A stretch of DNA of 32,396 nt from contig JANLFX010000033.1 in assembly GCA_024653325.1 (NCBI GenBank), positions 1-32,396 of the forward strand. Direction: 5' to 3'. Below, in pieces: positions 16,501 through 23,574 of this stretch. Origin of the DNA: Anaerolineae bacterium (lineage in GTDB: Bacteria; Chloroflexota; Anaerolineae; JACIWR01). The notes under the pieces were generated by a model. That model had not been told where the DNA came from and did not search any database. It saw nothing but the letters and a program-made list of their open reading frames with translations. A program made the translations under genes and the position numbers. Every line of letters starts with the position of its first letter. The first letter of the stretch is position 1.

Positions 16501-17108
16501 CCGCCGTATTCCGTCCCCACCCAGAGGGTTCCGTCCGCATCCTGGTAGAGGGCCAGGATGTTATCGCCGCCGTAGAGGCGAGGCTTGCCCTCGCCCCCGC
16601 ACGGCACGAATCGGTCGCCCGCCGGGTCGTAGCGGAAGAGGCCCGAACCCGCCGTGCCCACCCAGAGCGTACCAACCCGGTCCTCGTAGATGATCGTGAC
16701 TGACTCGGCGACCTCGGGGTAGTGGACAAAATGGTGAGTATCCCGATCGTAGCGGTCCAACCCGCCGACGGTCCCCACCCACAGCGTGCCAGTCGAGTCC
16801 ACCGCCAGCGCCTGGACGGTGTTGTGGACCAGCGAACTGGGGTCGGAGCGCAGGTGGCGGAAGACGGTGAAAGTATAGCCATCATAGCGGTTGAGGCCAT
16901 CCTGGGTGCCGAACCAGAGGAAGCCCTGGTGGTCCTGGACGATGGCGTAAACGATGTTGTGGGAGAGGCCATTGGCGGTGGTCAGGTGGAAGAAGCGCAG
17001 GATGGGCGATTGAGCCTGTGCGGACGGTGGCAACGCCAGACTGCTCGCCAGGAGAAAGATGGCGGCAACCGGCCGGATGATGTTGGCAAGAAAGTTCCGC
17101 CAAGACAT
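13539..17108 (-). CDS. NarL-type histidine kinase with two-component propeller sensor
   Basis: 1189 residues from ATG 17108 (an in-frame GTG at 17129 lacks a ribosome-binding site). Signal peptide about 1-33 (FLLASSLALPPSAQAQ). A large periplasmic sensor (about 38-690) is built from Reg_prop repeats such as GFLWFGTQDGLNRYDGYTF and many TLWVGT...GL.R.DP units. A Y_Y_Y domain (about 715-815: FSFEFAALDYADP, YAYILEGFDHAWV, YTFRVKGSNNDGVWNEEG) is followed by a membrane helix (about 822-843). The cytoplasmic part has a PAS domain (about 855-975), a HisKA_3 helix with phospho-acceptor His in RRIAREIHDGLAQD (about 992), and a HATPase with EALNNVAKHA, DDGVGFD and GHLGLRQM. It probably senses a carbohydrate or other extracytoplasmic ligand and phosphorylates the adjacent NarL regulator. 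Several propeller loops contain palindromic DNA repeats in frame (see findings). Confidence 0.93.
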   Translation of the reverse strand: MSWRNFLANIIRPVAAIFLLASSLALPPSAQAQSPILRFFHLTTANGLSHNIVYAIVQDHQGFLWFGTQDGLNRYDGYTFTVFRHLRSDPSSLVHNTVQALAVDSTGTLWVGTVGGLDRYDRDTHHFVHYPEVAESVTIIYEDRVGTLWVGTAGSGLFRYDPAGDRFVPCGGEGKPRLYGGDNILALYQDADGTLWVGTEYGGLWGDHEGRPYGYRHDPADPHSLPHDRVTAITQDHAGTLWVGTGVLHEPTVGGLAALDPATGRFALYRQGLDHAHITAVLEDGTGTLWVGTENGLAILDRATGQFTVCHHDPLDPYSLGNDRIYTLYEDRTGILWIATDDGVSRYIREKNRFALYRHDPLDPNSLSAPRVGAVLVTTKDTKDAENLCVPSCPSWLWVGLHAGGLDRIDLVTGTVTHYRHDPNDPHSLSHDHVTALCQDYTGAIWVGTDAGLDRLDSATNRFTHYVYDPTDPHSLGPGAVKVIYEDRSHALWIGTEEPGILSRRDPATGRFTVYRYDPALPDGFPNTYGIRAILQDHAGTLWLGTYSGLVRLGPGTGTAALRPSFTQYRHDPDDPHSLSDDFVWALYEDRDGTLWVGTQSGLNHLDPATGQFTVYTVEDGLPNDGIAAILGEGDREGRPYLWLATMGGGLSRFDPRAGTFRNYDTSDGLQGMHFIPGAAYRSPDGELFFGGSNGLNRFYPADIHDNPHAPPVVLTAFRKFDQVVGFDHDLSSVREITLSYQDNFFSFEFAALDYADPAKNQYAYILEGFDHAWVSCGPRRYAAYTNVPPGTYTFRVKGSNNDGVWNEEGLAVRVIVTPPFWQTGWFRALATLVVLGIALAVTRARMRYVAALRRSEERFRTLFENAPVGVCEVDLTQEPPRLMHANSGFKRLFGRRPERLTNVPLDDLFPSESRPILERMHRALVAGESVALEATGLRGDGSPFPVRISAAAGPGHNLERCILAMEDLTVEKALRSEEEAITEERRRIAREIHDGLAQDLAALRLQVHRWQALVESNPTQAQAELEDLHRFLGEEIREVRRAIFALRPVALDELGFWAALPRFLTEFGEQNQLYVSLETKGIKDEIPPALPPYMELVLFRIIQEALNNVAKHARARMVWVELDLSQNIVLRVRDDGVGFDPAILSEKFQQGHLGLRQMRERVEALGGTMEIHSQPGKGTEIQINLRRN
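15190..15210. repeat. GGGCGACC palindrome inside the kinase gene
   Basis: GGGCGACC and GGTCGCCC arms around CTCGC. In frame in the kinase, coding for part of DREGRPYL (about residues 633-640). Confidence 0.6.
15920..15977. repeat. CCACGAAGGACAC-type palindrome inside the kinase gene
   Basis: Left arm 15920-15948 (ACCACGAAGGACAC then an extra GAAGGAACAC and AAAGG) and right arm 15959-15977 are complementary. The element is in frame and codes for kinase residues about 378-397, inside a propeller loop. Confidence 0.8.
16473..16495. repeat. Second GGGGCGACC palindrome inside the kinase gene
   Basis: GGGGCGACC (16473-16481) and GGTCGCCCC (16487-16495) around CTCGT, coding for DHEGRPY (about residues 205-212). 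Nearly identical to 15190-15210. Confidence 0.65.
16577..16595. repeat. Related GGCGAGG palindrome inside the kinase gene
   Basis: GGCGAGG and CCTCGCC arms around CTTGC, coding for GEGKPRL (about residues 171-178). A third in-frame palindrome of similar look. Confidence 0.5.
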
Positions 17109-17162
17109 TTTGCGGAGCGTTCCTTTCACGGTTGCTTGGGTTCAACAGGGGCTCGCTCCTGT

Positions 17163-17177
17163 GTAAGACCGTCTTAC
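17163..17177. repeat. Short palindrome over the ABC ATPase stop codon
   Basis: GTAAGAC (17163-17169) and GTCTTAC (17171-17177) around one base. The stop codon of the ABC ATPase (17174-17176) lies in it. It may be a weak terminator before the kinase gene. Confidence 0.4.
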
Positions 17178-18499
17178 GGTTGGCCGACCTGGCTCCGTGA
17201 CGCGGCGCCTGTTGGCTCGAGGAAAAGCACCTCATCGGCATCGTCATAGGCCAGCAGTTCGGCATAGCGTCCCCAGTTAATGGCAATTTCTAGCTGCTGT
17301 CCGGCTTCTTCGGGCGGAAACTCCAATTCCAGAGCGGTCTGAATAACGTCTTTCTTCAATTGTTGCCCTTCGGCGGATCTTAGCATGGCCGTTAGCCATC
17401 TGAAGACAGGCACCCGTCGGATGCGAGTGGCGAAAATCTCCTTGCGGGCCAGGATGCTGGCTTCGGCAAAGGTCTCCCCCAGCGGCGTCAGGGCGATGTC
17501 GCCCTGTCCGATGGTTGCAAAGCCCAGCAACTCGGCGGCCTCGGTCAGGCGCAACAGGTGATCGGAATCTGCCCGCAGTTCCTCGGCCAGCCGGTAGATG
17601 TCGTGCCGGTGATCGGGGACCTCGGCCAGATGCTCCAGGAGGCCGGCCAGGTCGTTGATGGTGATGTTCGGCAGGAAGCGGATGCGTCCCGTTTCACCGG
17701 GGGCCACGCCCAATTCTACATGTTCGGGCTGTGTCTGCCCGGCCAGCGCGGCATAAACCTGGTCCACAGTTTCCAGAAAGGCGGGCGATTTGCGCTGGCG
17801 GGGATGGGGCAATTCGACCTGCACTTCGGTCACTACCCGACCGGGTTCTTTTTCCATCAACACGATGCGATCGGCCATGAAAACAGCCTCTTCGATGTTG
17901 TGGGTAACCATTAGGATGGCTCGCGTGGGGATGTTACCGCTGGTCCACAGTTCCAGCAATTCACCGCGTAAGGCTTCGGCGCTGAGCACATCCAGGGCGG
18001 AGAACGGCTCATCCAGGCACAGGAGTTCGGGTTCCACGGCCATGGCCCGGGCAAAGCCAACCTTTTGACGCATGCCGCCGGAGAGCTCGCGCGGGTAGGC
18101 CATCTCGAATCCGTCCAGACCCACCCGGTCCAGCAGGTCCAGGGCGCGGGCCGTGCGCAGTTTGGGCGGCACGTTGCGCGCCTTGAGCGCCACTTCCACG
18201 TTATCCAGCACGGTCAGCCAGGGGAAGAGCGCAAAAGTCTGGAAGACGATCGTGGCGTGCGGGTTGACTCCCTGCAACGGTGCGCCCCGGTACAGGACCC
18301 GTCCCTCGCTGGGTTGTTGCAGGCCAGTGATGATCCGCAGCAAGGTGCTCTTGCCGCAGCCCGACGGCCCCAGCAGGCAGACGAACTCACCCTCGCTGAG
18401 CGTCAGACTCACGTCCTGTACAGCGATGAATTTGCGTTCGCCGCTGCGGTACACCTGGTTGATGTGTTGCAATTCCAGCAGATAACCATTTGTTGGCAT
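17174..18499 (-). CDS. NitT/TauT-type ABC transporter ATPase with AAA-associated C-terminal domain
   Basis: 441 residues from ATG 18499 (a GTG three bases earlier is also possible). N-terminal ATPase (about 6-250) with Walker A GPSGCGKST (44-52), Q-loop FQTFALFPW, signature LSGGMRQK, Walker B LLCLDEPFSALD and VTHNIEEA. This resembles nitrate/taurine/sulfonate importers. The C-terminal 170 residues (about 270-440) match the AAA-associated C-terminal domain, with LPNITINDLAGLLEHLAE and VFRWLTAMLRS, whose function is not established. It drives the double permease encoded four bases upstream. The substrate is unknown and no binding protein is present. Confidence 0.88.
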   Translation of the reverse strand: MPTNGYLLELQHINQVYRSGERKFIAVQDVSLTLSEGEFVCLLGPSGCGKSTLLRIITGLQQPSEGRVLYRGAPLQGVNPHATIVFQTFALFPWLTVLDNVEVALKARNVPPKLRTARALDLLDRVGLDGFEMAYPRELSGGMRQKVGFARAMAVEPELLCLDEPFSALDVLSAEALRGELLELWTSGNIPTRAILMVTHNIEEAVFMADRIVLMEKEPGRVVTEVQVELPHPRQRKSPAFLETVDQVYAALAGQTQPEHVELGVAPGETGRIRFLPNITINDLAGLLEHLAEVPDHRHDIYRLAEELRADSDHLLRLTEAAELLGFATIGQGDIALTPLGETFAEASILARKEIFATRIRRVPVFRWLTAMLRSAEGQQLKKDVIQTALELEFPPEEAGQQLEIAINWGRYAELLAYDDADEVLFLEPTGAASRSQVGQP

Positions 18500-18502
18500 C
18501 AC

Positions 18503-20224
18503 TCACTCCATGCGGTAGCGTTCTTCGGCCAGGCGGTAGAGCCGCCGCCATAGCAGGCGGTTGATCACGACCACGGTGATGATCATGGTCAGGGTCGCGG
18601 CCAGGAGCAATGGGTAATCGCCGCTCGCGGTCGCCTGGGCAATCAGCGAACCGATCCCGATGGTCCGCAAGGTGCGCCCACCGAATTCGACGTGTTCGGC
18701 CACGATGCTGGCGTTCCAGGCTCCGCCGCTGGCGGTGATCGCGCCGGTGATGATGTAGGGGAACAGGGCCGGCAGGATCAGCGTGCGCCAGCGTTCCCAG
18801 CGGCTCAATTGCAGCAGGGCCGTGGTGTATTTCAAGTCTTGGGGGATGGCCGAGGCCCCGGCGATGATGTTGAACAAGAGATACCACTGGGTACCCATCA
18901 ACATCAATAACACCGCAGCCAGGTTAAGCCCGCCGGGCAGGCCGACCATCAGGAGCAGGAAGACCGGGAAGAGGGCCGTGGCCGGCACGGAGGCGGTGAT
19001 CTGCACCACCGGCTGCAGCCAGGTGGACAGCCGGGGATTGGCGCCAATGGCCACACCTACCGGCACGGTCCAGGCCAGGGCAATGACCAACGCCCCCGAA
19101 ACGCGCAGCAGAGTGACCAGAACCCCTAGGCCGATTTCCCGCCACTGGATTAGCGGCACCTCCAGTAACATAAATCCGGCGCGGTAAGCGCCGTAGGCCA
19201 GGCCCAGGCCTACGGCCATCGCCAGCAGGTACAGAGCCCACGGGCGGCCGGTGCTCGCACGTACTTTGTTATCGGAGACGGGGAAGCGGTGCAACAGCCA
19301 GGCGTCCACACGCTCACCCAGTGGTCGCCAAAGCGAACGGGAGAGCCAGTCAACCAGGCGGGAATCGCGCAGCAGATCGTAGAACCACGACGTGGGCGGA
19401 TTCTCGCTTTCGACCGTCTCCAGCTTGAAGCGGTCGGCCCAGGCCAGCAGCGGCCGCCAGACCAGTTGGTCGAGGGCCACGATGACCAGGATCAGCGCGC
19501 CCAGGCCGTAGAGGATGGCCGGCAGGTCGCCCTGATTGGCTGCTTCCTGGAGATAGGCCCCTAGCCCCGGCAGGCGAAAGTCGCGCTGGCCGATGGTGAA
19601 AATCTCGGCGGCCATCAGGAAGAACCAGCCGCCGGCCCAGCTCATCATACTGTTCCACAGCAGGCTGATGGCGCCGAACGGCAGTTCCAGGGTCTTGAAG
19701 CGCAGCCAGCTATTGAAACGGAAGGTGGCGCTGGCTTCGCGCAATTCCTGCGGAATAGTGGTCAGCGATTGATACCAGGCAAAGGTCAGGTTCCAGGCCT
19801 GGCTGGTGAAGATGAGCACAATCGAGGCCAGTTCTGCGGCCACGTGTTCGGGCAGGATGGCGCTGAAGCTGAGCAGCACGACCGGCAGGAAGGAAAGGAT
19901 GGGCACACTCTGTAGCACATCGAGCAAGGGCATCAGTACCTGCTCGGCGCGGCGGTTGTAGGCGGCCAGATAGCCGTAGACCAGGGTAAAAAGCATGGAT
20001 AGCGCGTAAGCGGCGGCCATACGGGCCACGGAATACACGGCGTAGCGGGGCAGGGCGCGGGGCGCGAGAGAGATGGTCGGGCCCTCCACGGTTGCCGGAG
20101 CGCCCAGAGCCAGGCGAATGCCGGCGTACAGCAGGACGGCCACACCGACCAGCACAAGCCCGTCGCCCCAGGTGAAGGGCCGTTGAGTCGGTTGTTCGAT
20201 TTTGAAGAGCCGAGAAAAGGCCAC
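18503..20224 (-). CDS. Fused double ABC permease
   Basis: 573 residues starting with GTG 20224 after GGAGG. Two membrane permease halves are fused in one chain. The first (about 65-270) has its loop at ELREASATFRFNSWLRFKTLELPFGA. The second (about 370-565) has QDLKYTTALLQLSRWERWRTLILPALFP. Both are EAA-type loops that contact the ATPase. At least eleven hydrophobic segments are seen. Together with the adjacent ATPase it should form an importer of the NitT/TauT class; lack of a binding protein in the window leaves the substrate open. An extended -10 promoter is visible at 20300-20328. Confidence 0.88.
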   Translation of the reverse strand: MAFSRLFKIEQPTQRPFTWGDGLVLVGVAVLLYAGIRLALGAPATVEGPTISLAPRALPRYAVYSVARMAAAYALSMLFTLVYGYLAAYNRRAEQVLMPLLDVLQSVPILSFLPVVLLSFSAILPEHVAAELASIVLIFTSQAWNLTFAWYQSLTTIPQELREASATFRFNSWLRFKTLELPFGAISLLWNSMMSWAGGWFFLMAAEIFTIGQRDFRLPGLGAYLQEAANQGDLPAILYGLGALILVIVALDQLVWRPLLAWADRFKLETVESENPPTSWFYDLLRDSRLVDWLSRSLWRPLGERVDAWLLHRFPVSDNKVRASTGRPWALYLLAMAVGLGLAYGAYRAGFMLLEVPLIQWREIGLGVLVTLLRVSGALVIALAWTVPVGVAIGANPRLSTWLQPVVQITASVPATALFPVFLLLMVGLPGGLNLAAVLLMLMGTQWYLLFNIIAGASAIPQDLKYTTALLQLSRWERWRTLILPALFPYIITGAITASGGAWNASIVAEHVEFGGRTLRTIGIGSLIAQATASGDYPLLLAATLTMIITVVVINRLLWRRLYRLAEERYRME

Positions 20225-20299
20225 GATAAAGCCTCCTGAGATGTTTGGTTAGAGCGTGCTTCAGGTTCAGGCTATAACGAGTGATGGCTATTGTGGCCT

Positions 20300-20328
20300 A
20301 TTATATCATGGAAGGGCCAGGGTGAAAA
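20300..20328 (-). promoter_or_regulatory. Promoter of the ABC importer genes
   Basis: Minus strand TATAAT (20300-20305) preceded by TGA (extended -10), with a weak -35 TTTTCA (20323-20328) 17 bases upstream. Confidence 0.5.
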
Positions 20329-20465
20329 GCCAGGGAATAGTGGATCATATGGTGCGTTTTGCTCATTTGGCGGGACGTCCCTCTTGGCGGGCCTCATCGC
20401 CTTACTCATTGACGGCCAGGATTCTGGCACAACACAAGGGCGGGAGATTGGGCGGTATGTCGAGA

Positions 20466-20518
20466 ATTGTGTAATTTGTAGGGGCGCAGCATGCTGCGCC
20501 CCGGCGAATTTACACAAT
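20466..20518. repeat. Nested palindrome in a 326-base intergenic gap
   Basis: A perfect 22-base palindrome of two 11-base arms, GGGGCGCAGCA and TGCTGCGCCCC (20481-20502), is enclosed by ATTGTGTAA (20466-20474) and TTACACAAT (20510-20518). The rest of 20225-20550 holds the importer promoter and no visible gene. Confidence 0.65.
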
Positions 20519-20550
20519 ATTCGCAATACTGCTGGAGATTGTCGAGGTGA

Positions 20551-21315
20551 TCAATACCCCAGTTGTCGTGCCCAGCGATGCATCCACACTGGCGGCACCA
20601 TGAAGAGGATGCCGCTGACCAGCAGCACCAGCAGGTCCAGCCAGGGGCTGAGCAGGCCCATGCCCAGCACGGCGTGGTTCATCAGGTCCTGGGCGTAGGT
20701 CAGCGGCGAGAGGTAAGCCACGGCCCGCGCCGCCGGAGCCATCTCCGTCAAGGGGATGAAGGTGCCACTGATGAACAGCAGTCCCCAGCGCAGAAGTGTG
20801 CTAGGCATCTGCACATCGCCCGGATTGCGGGTGGGGATGGAGCCGAAGATCAAACCCAGAGCGGAAAAAGAGAAGGAGCCCAGGACCACTCCGGACACCA
20901 GCAGCCAGGGCTGAGCGATGGTTGCTCCAAAAGCCACCACGCCGACGAGCAATGAGAAGACAGATACGCCGATGGCGAAAAGGGCCCCTACCGCTGCCTT
21001 GCCCAGCAGTAAAGTCAGGAGCGACATGGGCGCGGCCAGCAGCCGGTCATAGGTCCCCAGGCGTCGTTCCAGGGGGATGATGAATGGCCCGGCTGCAGCG
21101 GCGGTGAAAAAAGTGGTCAGAGCCAGCAAGCGGGCGACTCCCTGGGCTGCCCCCATCTCCCGTCGCACTGAAAAGGAGAAGAACATAAAGAAGGGCATCA
21201 TGAAGCCGAACATGATCATTCCCGGTCGGAGATAATGGACTTTCATGTCCTTCACGATCACCACCCAGGCCTGGGCCAGTTCGTCTTGCAGTCGTTGTTG
21301 CCATCCGTTCTTCAT
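20551..21315 (-). CDS. ABC-2 type exporter permease
   Basis: 254 residues, six predicted membrane segments, with the ABC-2 pattern RRLGTYDRLLAAPMSLLTLLLGK (about 85-107) and LLRWGLLFISGTFIPLTEMAP, PLTYAQDLM near the end. It forms the membrane part of a drug- or lipid-type exporter with the ATPase encoded just upstream, whose stop overlaps this start by four bases. Last gene of a PadR-controlled operon. Confidence 0.88.
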   Translation of the reverse strand: MKNGWQQRLQDELAQAWVVIVKDMKVHYLRPGMIMFGFMMPFFMFFSFSVRREMGAAQGVARLLALTTFFTAAAAGPFIIPLERRLGTYDRLLAAPMSLLTLLLGKAAVGALFAIGVSVFSLLVGVVAFGATIAQPWLLVSGVVLGSFSFSALGLIFGSIPTRNPGDVQMPSTLLRWGLLFISGTFIPLTEMAPAARAVAYLSPLTYAQDLMNHAVLGMGLLSPWLDLLVLLVSGILFMVPPVWMHRWARQLGY

Positions 21316-22352
21316 CGTCCACCCCCCATCCGACCCTTCATTCCTCGCCGGGGCCTGTCGTCCTGCGTTTCATGGCGCACCGTCCCCACCTGCTGTCCGG
21401 TGAGTTCCAGGAAGACATCCTCCAGGCTGGGACCCAGCGTGCTGAGGCTGATCACTTTTAGCTTGTTCGCCCGGGCATAGTCCATCACCTGGGGCAGTAG
21501 CGCCGATGGGTCTTCGGTGTACAGCCGCCACTTGTCGCCCATCTTGACCGCCGTGGTCACCCCTGGCAGGGCTGTCAGAGCCTCACCCCAACCTCCCGAA
21601 GGTTCTAAACCTTCGGGAGGTTCCAACGCTACTTCTACCGATTGCACTCGCCGGAAAGTGGCCTTCAGCCGCTCCGGAGTGTCAGTGGCGGCGATGTGCC
21701 CGTGGTTGATGATGGCTACCCGATCGCAGAGCTGATTGGCCTCTTCGATCTGGTGAGTGGTCAGGAAAATCGTCGTCCCCTCGGCATTCAGTTGGCGGAT
21801 CAGGTCACGGATGGCGCGGGCGCTCTGAACATCCAGGCCCGGCGTTGGCTCATCCAGAAAAAGGAGCGACGGCCGGTGGATGATGGCCATGGCGATGCTC
21901 AGGCGACGGCGCATCCCTTTAGAAAAGTTTTCCACTTTGACGCTCCGCTTCTCCCACAGACCAAAGGTTTCCAGCAACTGCCGGGCCCGCTCCGCTCGCT
22001 CGGCGCGAGGCACGCGATAAAGTTGGGCGGTGAACATCAGGTTGTCCCAGGCGGTCAGTTCGGTGTAGACGTTGGACTCCTCTGGCACCAGGCCCATCTG
22101 TCGTTTGACCGGGTAAGGCTCGCGGGCCAGGTCGTGGCCCAAGATGACGATGCGTCCTTCTGTAGGCTCCAGGAGCGTGGTCAACATACGCTGGGTAGTG
22201 GTCTTGCCCGCGCCATTGGGGCCCAGGAAGCCAAACACCTCGCCCTGGCGTACCGCAAAGTTGATGTGGTCCACGGCCAACACGCCAGAGTCGGCTTGGC
22301 CGTATATCTTGGTCAGGTCATTCACTTCGATAGCATGATCCAGATTCGACAC
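21312..22352 (-). CDS. DrrA/CcmA-type ABC exporter ATPase
   Basis: 346 residues with GTG start after GGAG. Walker A GPNGAGKTT, Q-loop LVPEESNVYTEL, signature FSKGMRRRLSIA, Walker B LLFLDEPTPGLD, and LTTHQIEEA are all present. The C-terminal region (about 225-320) is the extra domain of DrrA-like exporters. Within it, residues about 244-254 (EPPEGLEPSGG) are encoded by a perfect palindrome that appears to be an in-frame insertion. Pairs with the following ABC-2 permease. Confidence 0.92.
   Translation of the reverse strand: MSNLDHAIEVNDLTKIYGQADSGVLAVDHINFAVRQGEVFGFLGPNGAGKTTTQRMLTTLLEPTEGRIVILGHDLAREPYPVKRQMGLVPEESNVYTELTAWDNLMFTAQLYRVPRAERAERARQLLETFGLWEKRSVKVENFSKGMRRRLSIAMAIIHRPSLLFLDEPTPGLDVQSARAIRDLIRQLNAEGTTIFLTTHQIEEANQLCDRVAIINHGHIAATDTPERLKATFRRVQSVEVALEPPEGLEPSGGWGEALTALPGVTTAVKMGDKWRLYTEDPSALLPQVMDYARANKLKVISLSTLGPSLEDVFLELTGQQVGTVRHETQDDRPRRGMKGRMGGGR
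21590..21622. repeat. Perfect palindrome inside the exporter ATPase gene
   Basis: AACCTCCCGAAGGTT (21590-21604) and AACCTTCGGGAGGTT (21608-21622) are exact complements around three bases. The length is a multiple of three (33 bases) and the frame is kept. Confidence 0.75.
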
Positions 22353-22364
22353 CGTTCTTCTCCT

Positions 22365-22574
22365 TCATCCGATCGCTTTCATCTCGGCAATGCGCTCTTC
22401 TACCGCTTTGACCTCGTCCTGCAGGTCCTTCAGGTATTCCTCCAGCCAAGCGATGCGCTCCTCGCGGGTGGGGAAGCGTCGCCCAAAGGGGAAGCCGGGC
22501 CCCCAGGCTGCGGGATCGCAACAGCACCAACCACCGTAGCTGTGGTGTCCGTGATAACCACCTGGTCCACACAT
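22365..22574 (-). CDS. Small Cys/Gly-rich protein with C-terminal coiled coil
   Basis: 69 residues. The first third is rich in Gly, His and Cys (MCGPGGYHGHH, WCCCDP). The rest, from RRFPTREERIAWLEEYLKD to the end, is a charged helix likely to form a coiled coil. It resembles small DUF5320-type proteins found beside PadR regulators (from memory). Strong GGAGGTG site overlapping the padR stop. The Cys cluster may bind metal; the partner may be the PadR protein or the exporter. Confidence 0.7.
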   Translation of the reverse strand: MCGPGGYHGHHSYGGWCCCDPAAWGPGFPFGRRFPTREERIAWLEEYLKDLQDEVKAVEERIAEMKAIG

Positions 22575-22581
22575 ATGTAAT

Positions 22582-22986
22582 TCACCTCCCTTCTTCTGGC
22601 GATTGGAAATATGCCTGGTACTCGGCCAGGAAGCGGTCCAACCGCTCCCGCGTCCTGCGGATGTTCACTACCCAGGCGTGCAGATATTCCATGCCCTCGT
22701 CGGTGATCTCGTACACCCGACGGGCCGGGCCACTCCCCTTCGTATCCCAGGACGAACGAACCAGTCCGTCCTCCTCAAATTGGCGCAGGGTACGGTAAAG
22801 GAGCCCCGGGTCGGCGCCGGGGGTTTCATCGTCCTGGCCCAATCGTTCCATAAGTTCGTAGCCGTGGGCGGGCTTTTGGGCCAGGAGCAACAGCAGCCAG
22901 GGTTGCATGAAACCCCGTACCCGTCCCCTCCCAGGACAGCAGCGCTCTTCGCTTTCACCTTGCTCCCCATGATGGCTGTTACACAT
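22582..22986 (-). CDS. PadR-family transcriptional regulator with Cys-rich N-terminus
   Basis: 134 residues. A Cys/His-containing N-terminal extension (MCNSHHGEQGESEERCCPG) precedes the PadR winged helix (about 25-100: QPWLLLLLAQKPAHGYELMERL, DPGLLYRTLRQFEEDGLVRS, RRVYEITDEGMEYL) and a C-terminal dimer helix. PadR proteins repress exporter genes and are released by ligands. This one heads the operon with the small Cys protein and the ABC-2 exporter, and two palindromes in its promoter are likely autoregulatory sites. The extra cysteines suggest a metal or redox input, which is inference. Confidence 0.87.
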   Translation of the reverse strand: MCNSHHGEQGESEERCCPGRGRVRGFMQPWLLLLLAQKPAHGYELMERLGQDDETPGADPGLLYRTLRQFEEDGLVRSSWDTKGSGPARRVYEITDEGMEYLHAWVVNIRRTRERLDRFLAEYQAYFQSPEEGR

Positions 22987-23010
22987 CGAGCAACCCCTCC
23001 GTTTAGTAAG

Positions 23011-23040
23011 ATAACATCTGTTATATGACTAACACATATA
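23011..23040. promoter_or_regulatory. Two palindromes, candidate PadR operators
   Basis: ATAACA-TC-TGTTAT (23011-23024) and TATATG-N7-CATATA (23022-23040) lie between the -10 box and the padR start, where a bound repressor would block transcription. Confidence 0.5.
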
Positions 23041-23068
23041 TTATAACACAGAAAATCCACCGGGTCAA
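23040..23068 (-). promoter_or_regulatory. Promoter of the padR-exporter operon
   Basis: Minus strand TTGACC (23063-23068), 17 bases, TATAAT (23040-23045). Two palindromes lie directly downstream. Confidence 0.65.
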
Positions 23069-23089
23069 ATTGAGTCCCACGCCGCTGAT

Positions 23090-23117
23090 TTGACAGATTC
23101 GCAAAAGGGTGTATACT
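23090..23117 (+). promoter_or_regulatory. Promoter of the arsR-suf operon
   Basis: TTGACA (23090-23095), 16 bases, TATACT (23112-23117). The ArsR-type palindrome starts on the next base. Confidence 0.65.
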
Positions 23118-23137
23118 ATATTCAATCAATCGAATAT
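23118..23137. promoter_or_regulatory. ArsR-type operator ATATTC-N8-GAATAT
   Basis: ATATTC (23118-23123) and GAATAT (23132-23137). It lies between the -10 box and the arsR start, as expected for autorepression. The core ATTC-N8-GAAT is, as I recall, the type recognised by the persulfide-sensing SqrR branch of ArsR proteins. Confidence 0.6.
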
Positions 23138-23161
23138 TCATGACCAACGGATAGGAGTATC

Positions 23162-23566
23162 ATGAACGTATATCAACAACAGGCCAAAATATTCCAGGCC
23201 CTGGCGCATCCGGTAAGGGTACGCATCCTGGAGTTGTTGGCTTGTGAAGACGAAGCTTGTGTCTGTCATTTAGTTGCCGCTGTGGGCAAACGCCAACCTT
23301 ATATCTCACAACAATTGACAACCCTGCGCAAGGCAGGGCTGGTCGCCGACCGCAAGGACGGATTGCTGGTCCATTACCGCCTGAGCGACGAGCGGGTAGG
23401 CGAATTACTTCAGCTAGGGCAGGACATCCTGCGCGCACAAGGCATGGAAGTGCAGCCCGCCCCTGTTCTGACGATACCCTTGCAGGGCTGCACCTGCCCC
23501 CGCTGTCAGGCGGGCCAGGAGTCTCGTGAGCGGGTCGGGTTTGCTACCAACCAAGATGGCGACTAA
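23162..23566 (+). CDS. ArsR/SmtB-family regulator
   Basis: 134 residues. Winged helix (about 8-92) with FQALAHPVRVRILELL, the recognition region KRQPYISQQLTTLRKAGLV and wing DGLLVHYRL. Possible sensor cysteines are C28, C33 and C35 (ACEDEACVCHL, the position of the ELCVCDL metal/thiol site), plus a C-terminal C110, C112, C115 (CTCPRC). The protein should repress its own operon in the absence of a metal or thiol signal; which signal is not decided by sequence. First gene of the long plus-strand operon. An 18-base hairpin (23575-23592) separates it from sufC. Confidence 0.88.
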   Translation: MNVYQQQAKIFQALAHPVRVRILELLACEDEACVCHLVAAVGKRQPYISQQLTTLRKAGLVADRKDGLLVHYRLSDERVGELLQLGQDILRAQGMEVQPAPVLTIPLQGCTCPRCQAGQESRERVGFATNQDGD

Positions 23567-23574
23567 CAAAAACC

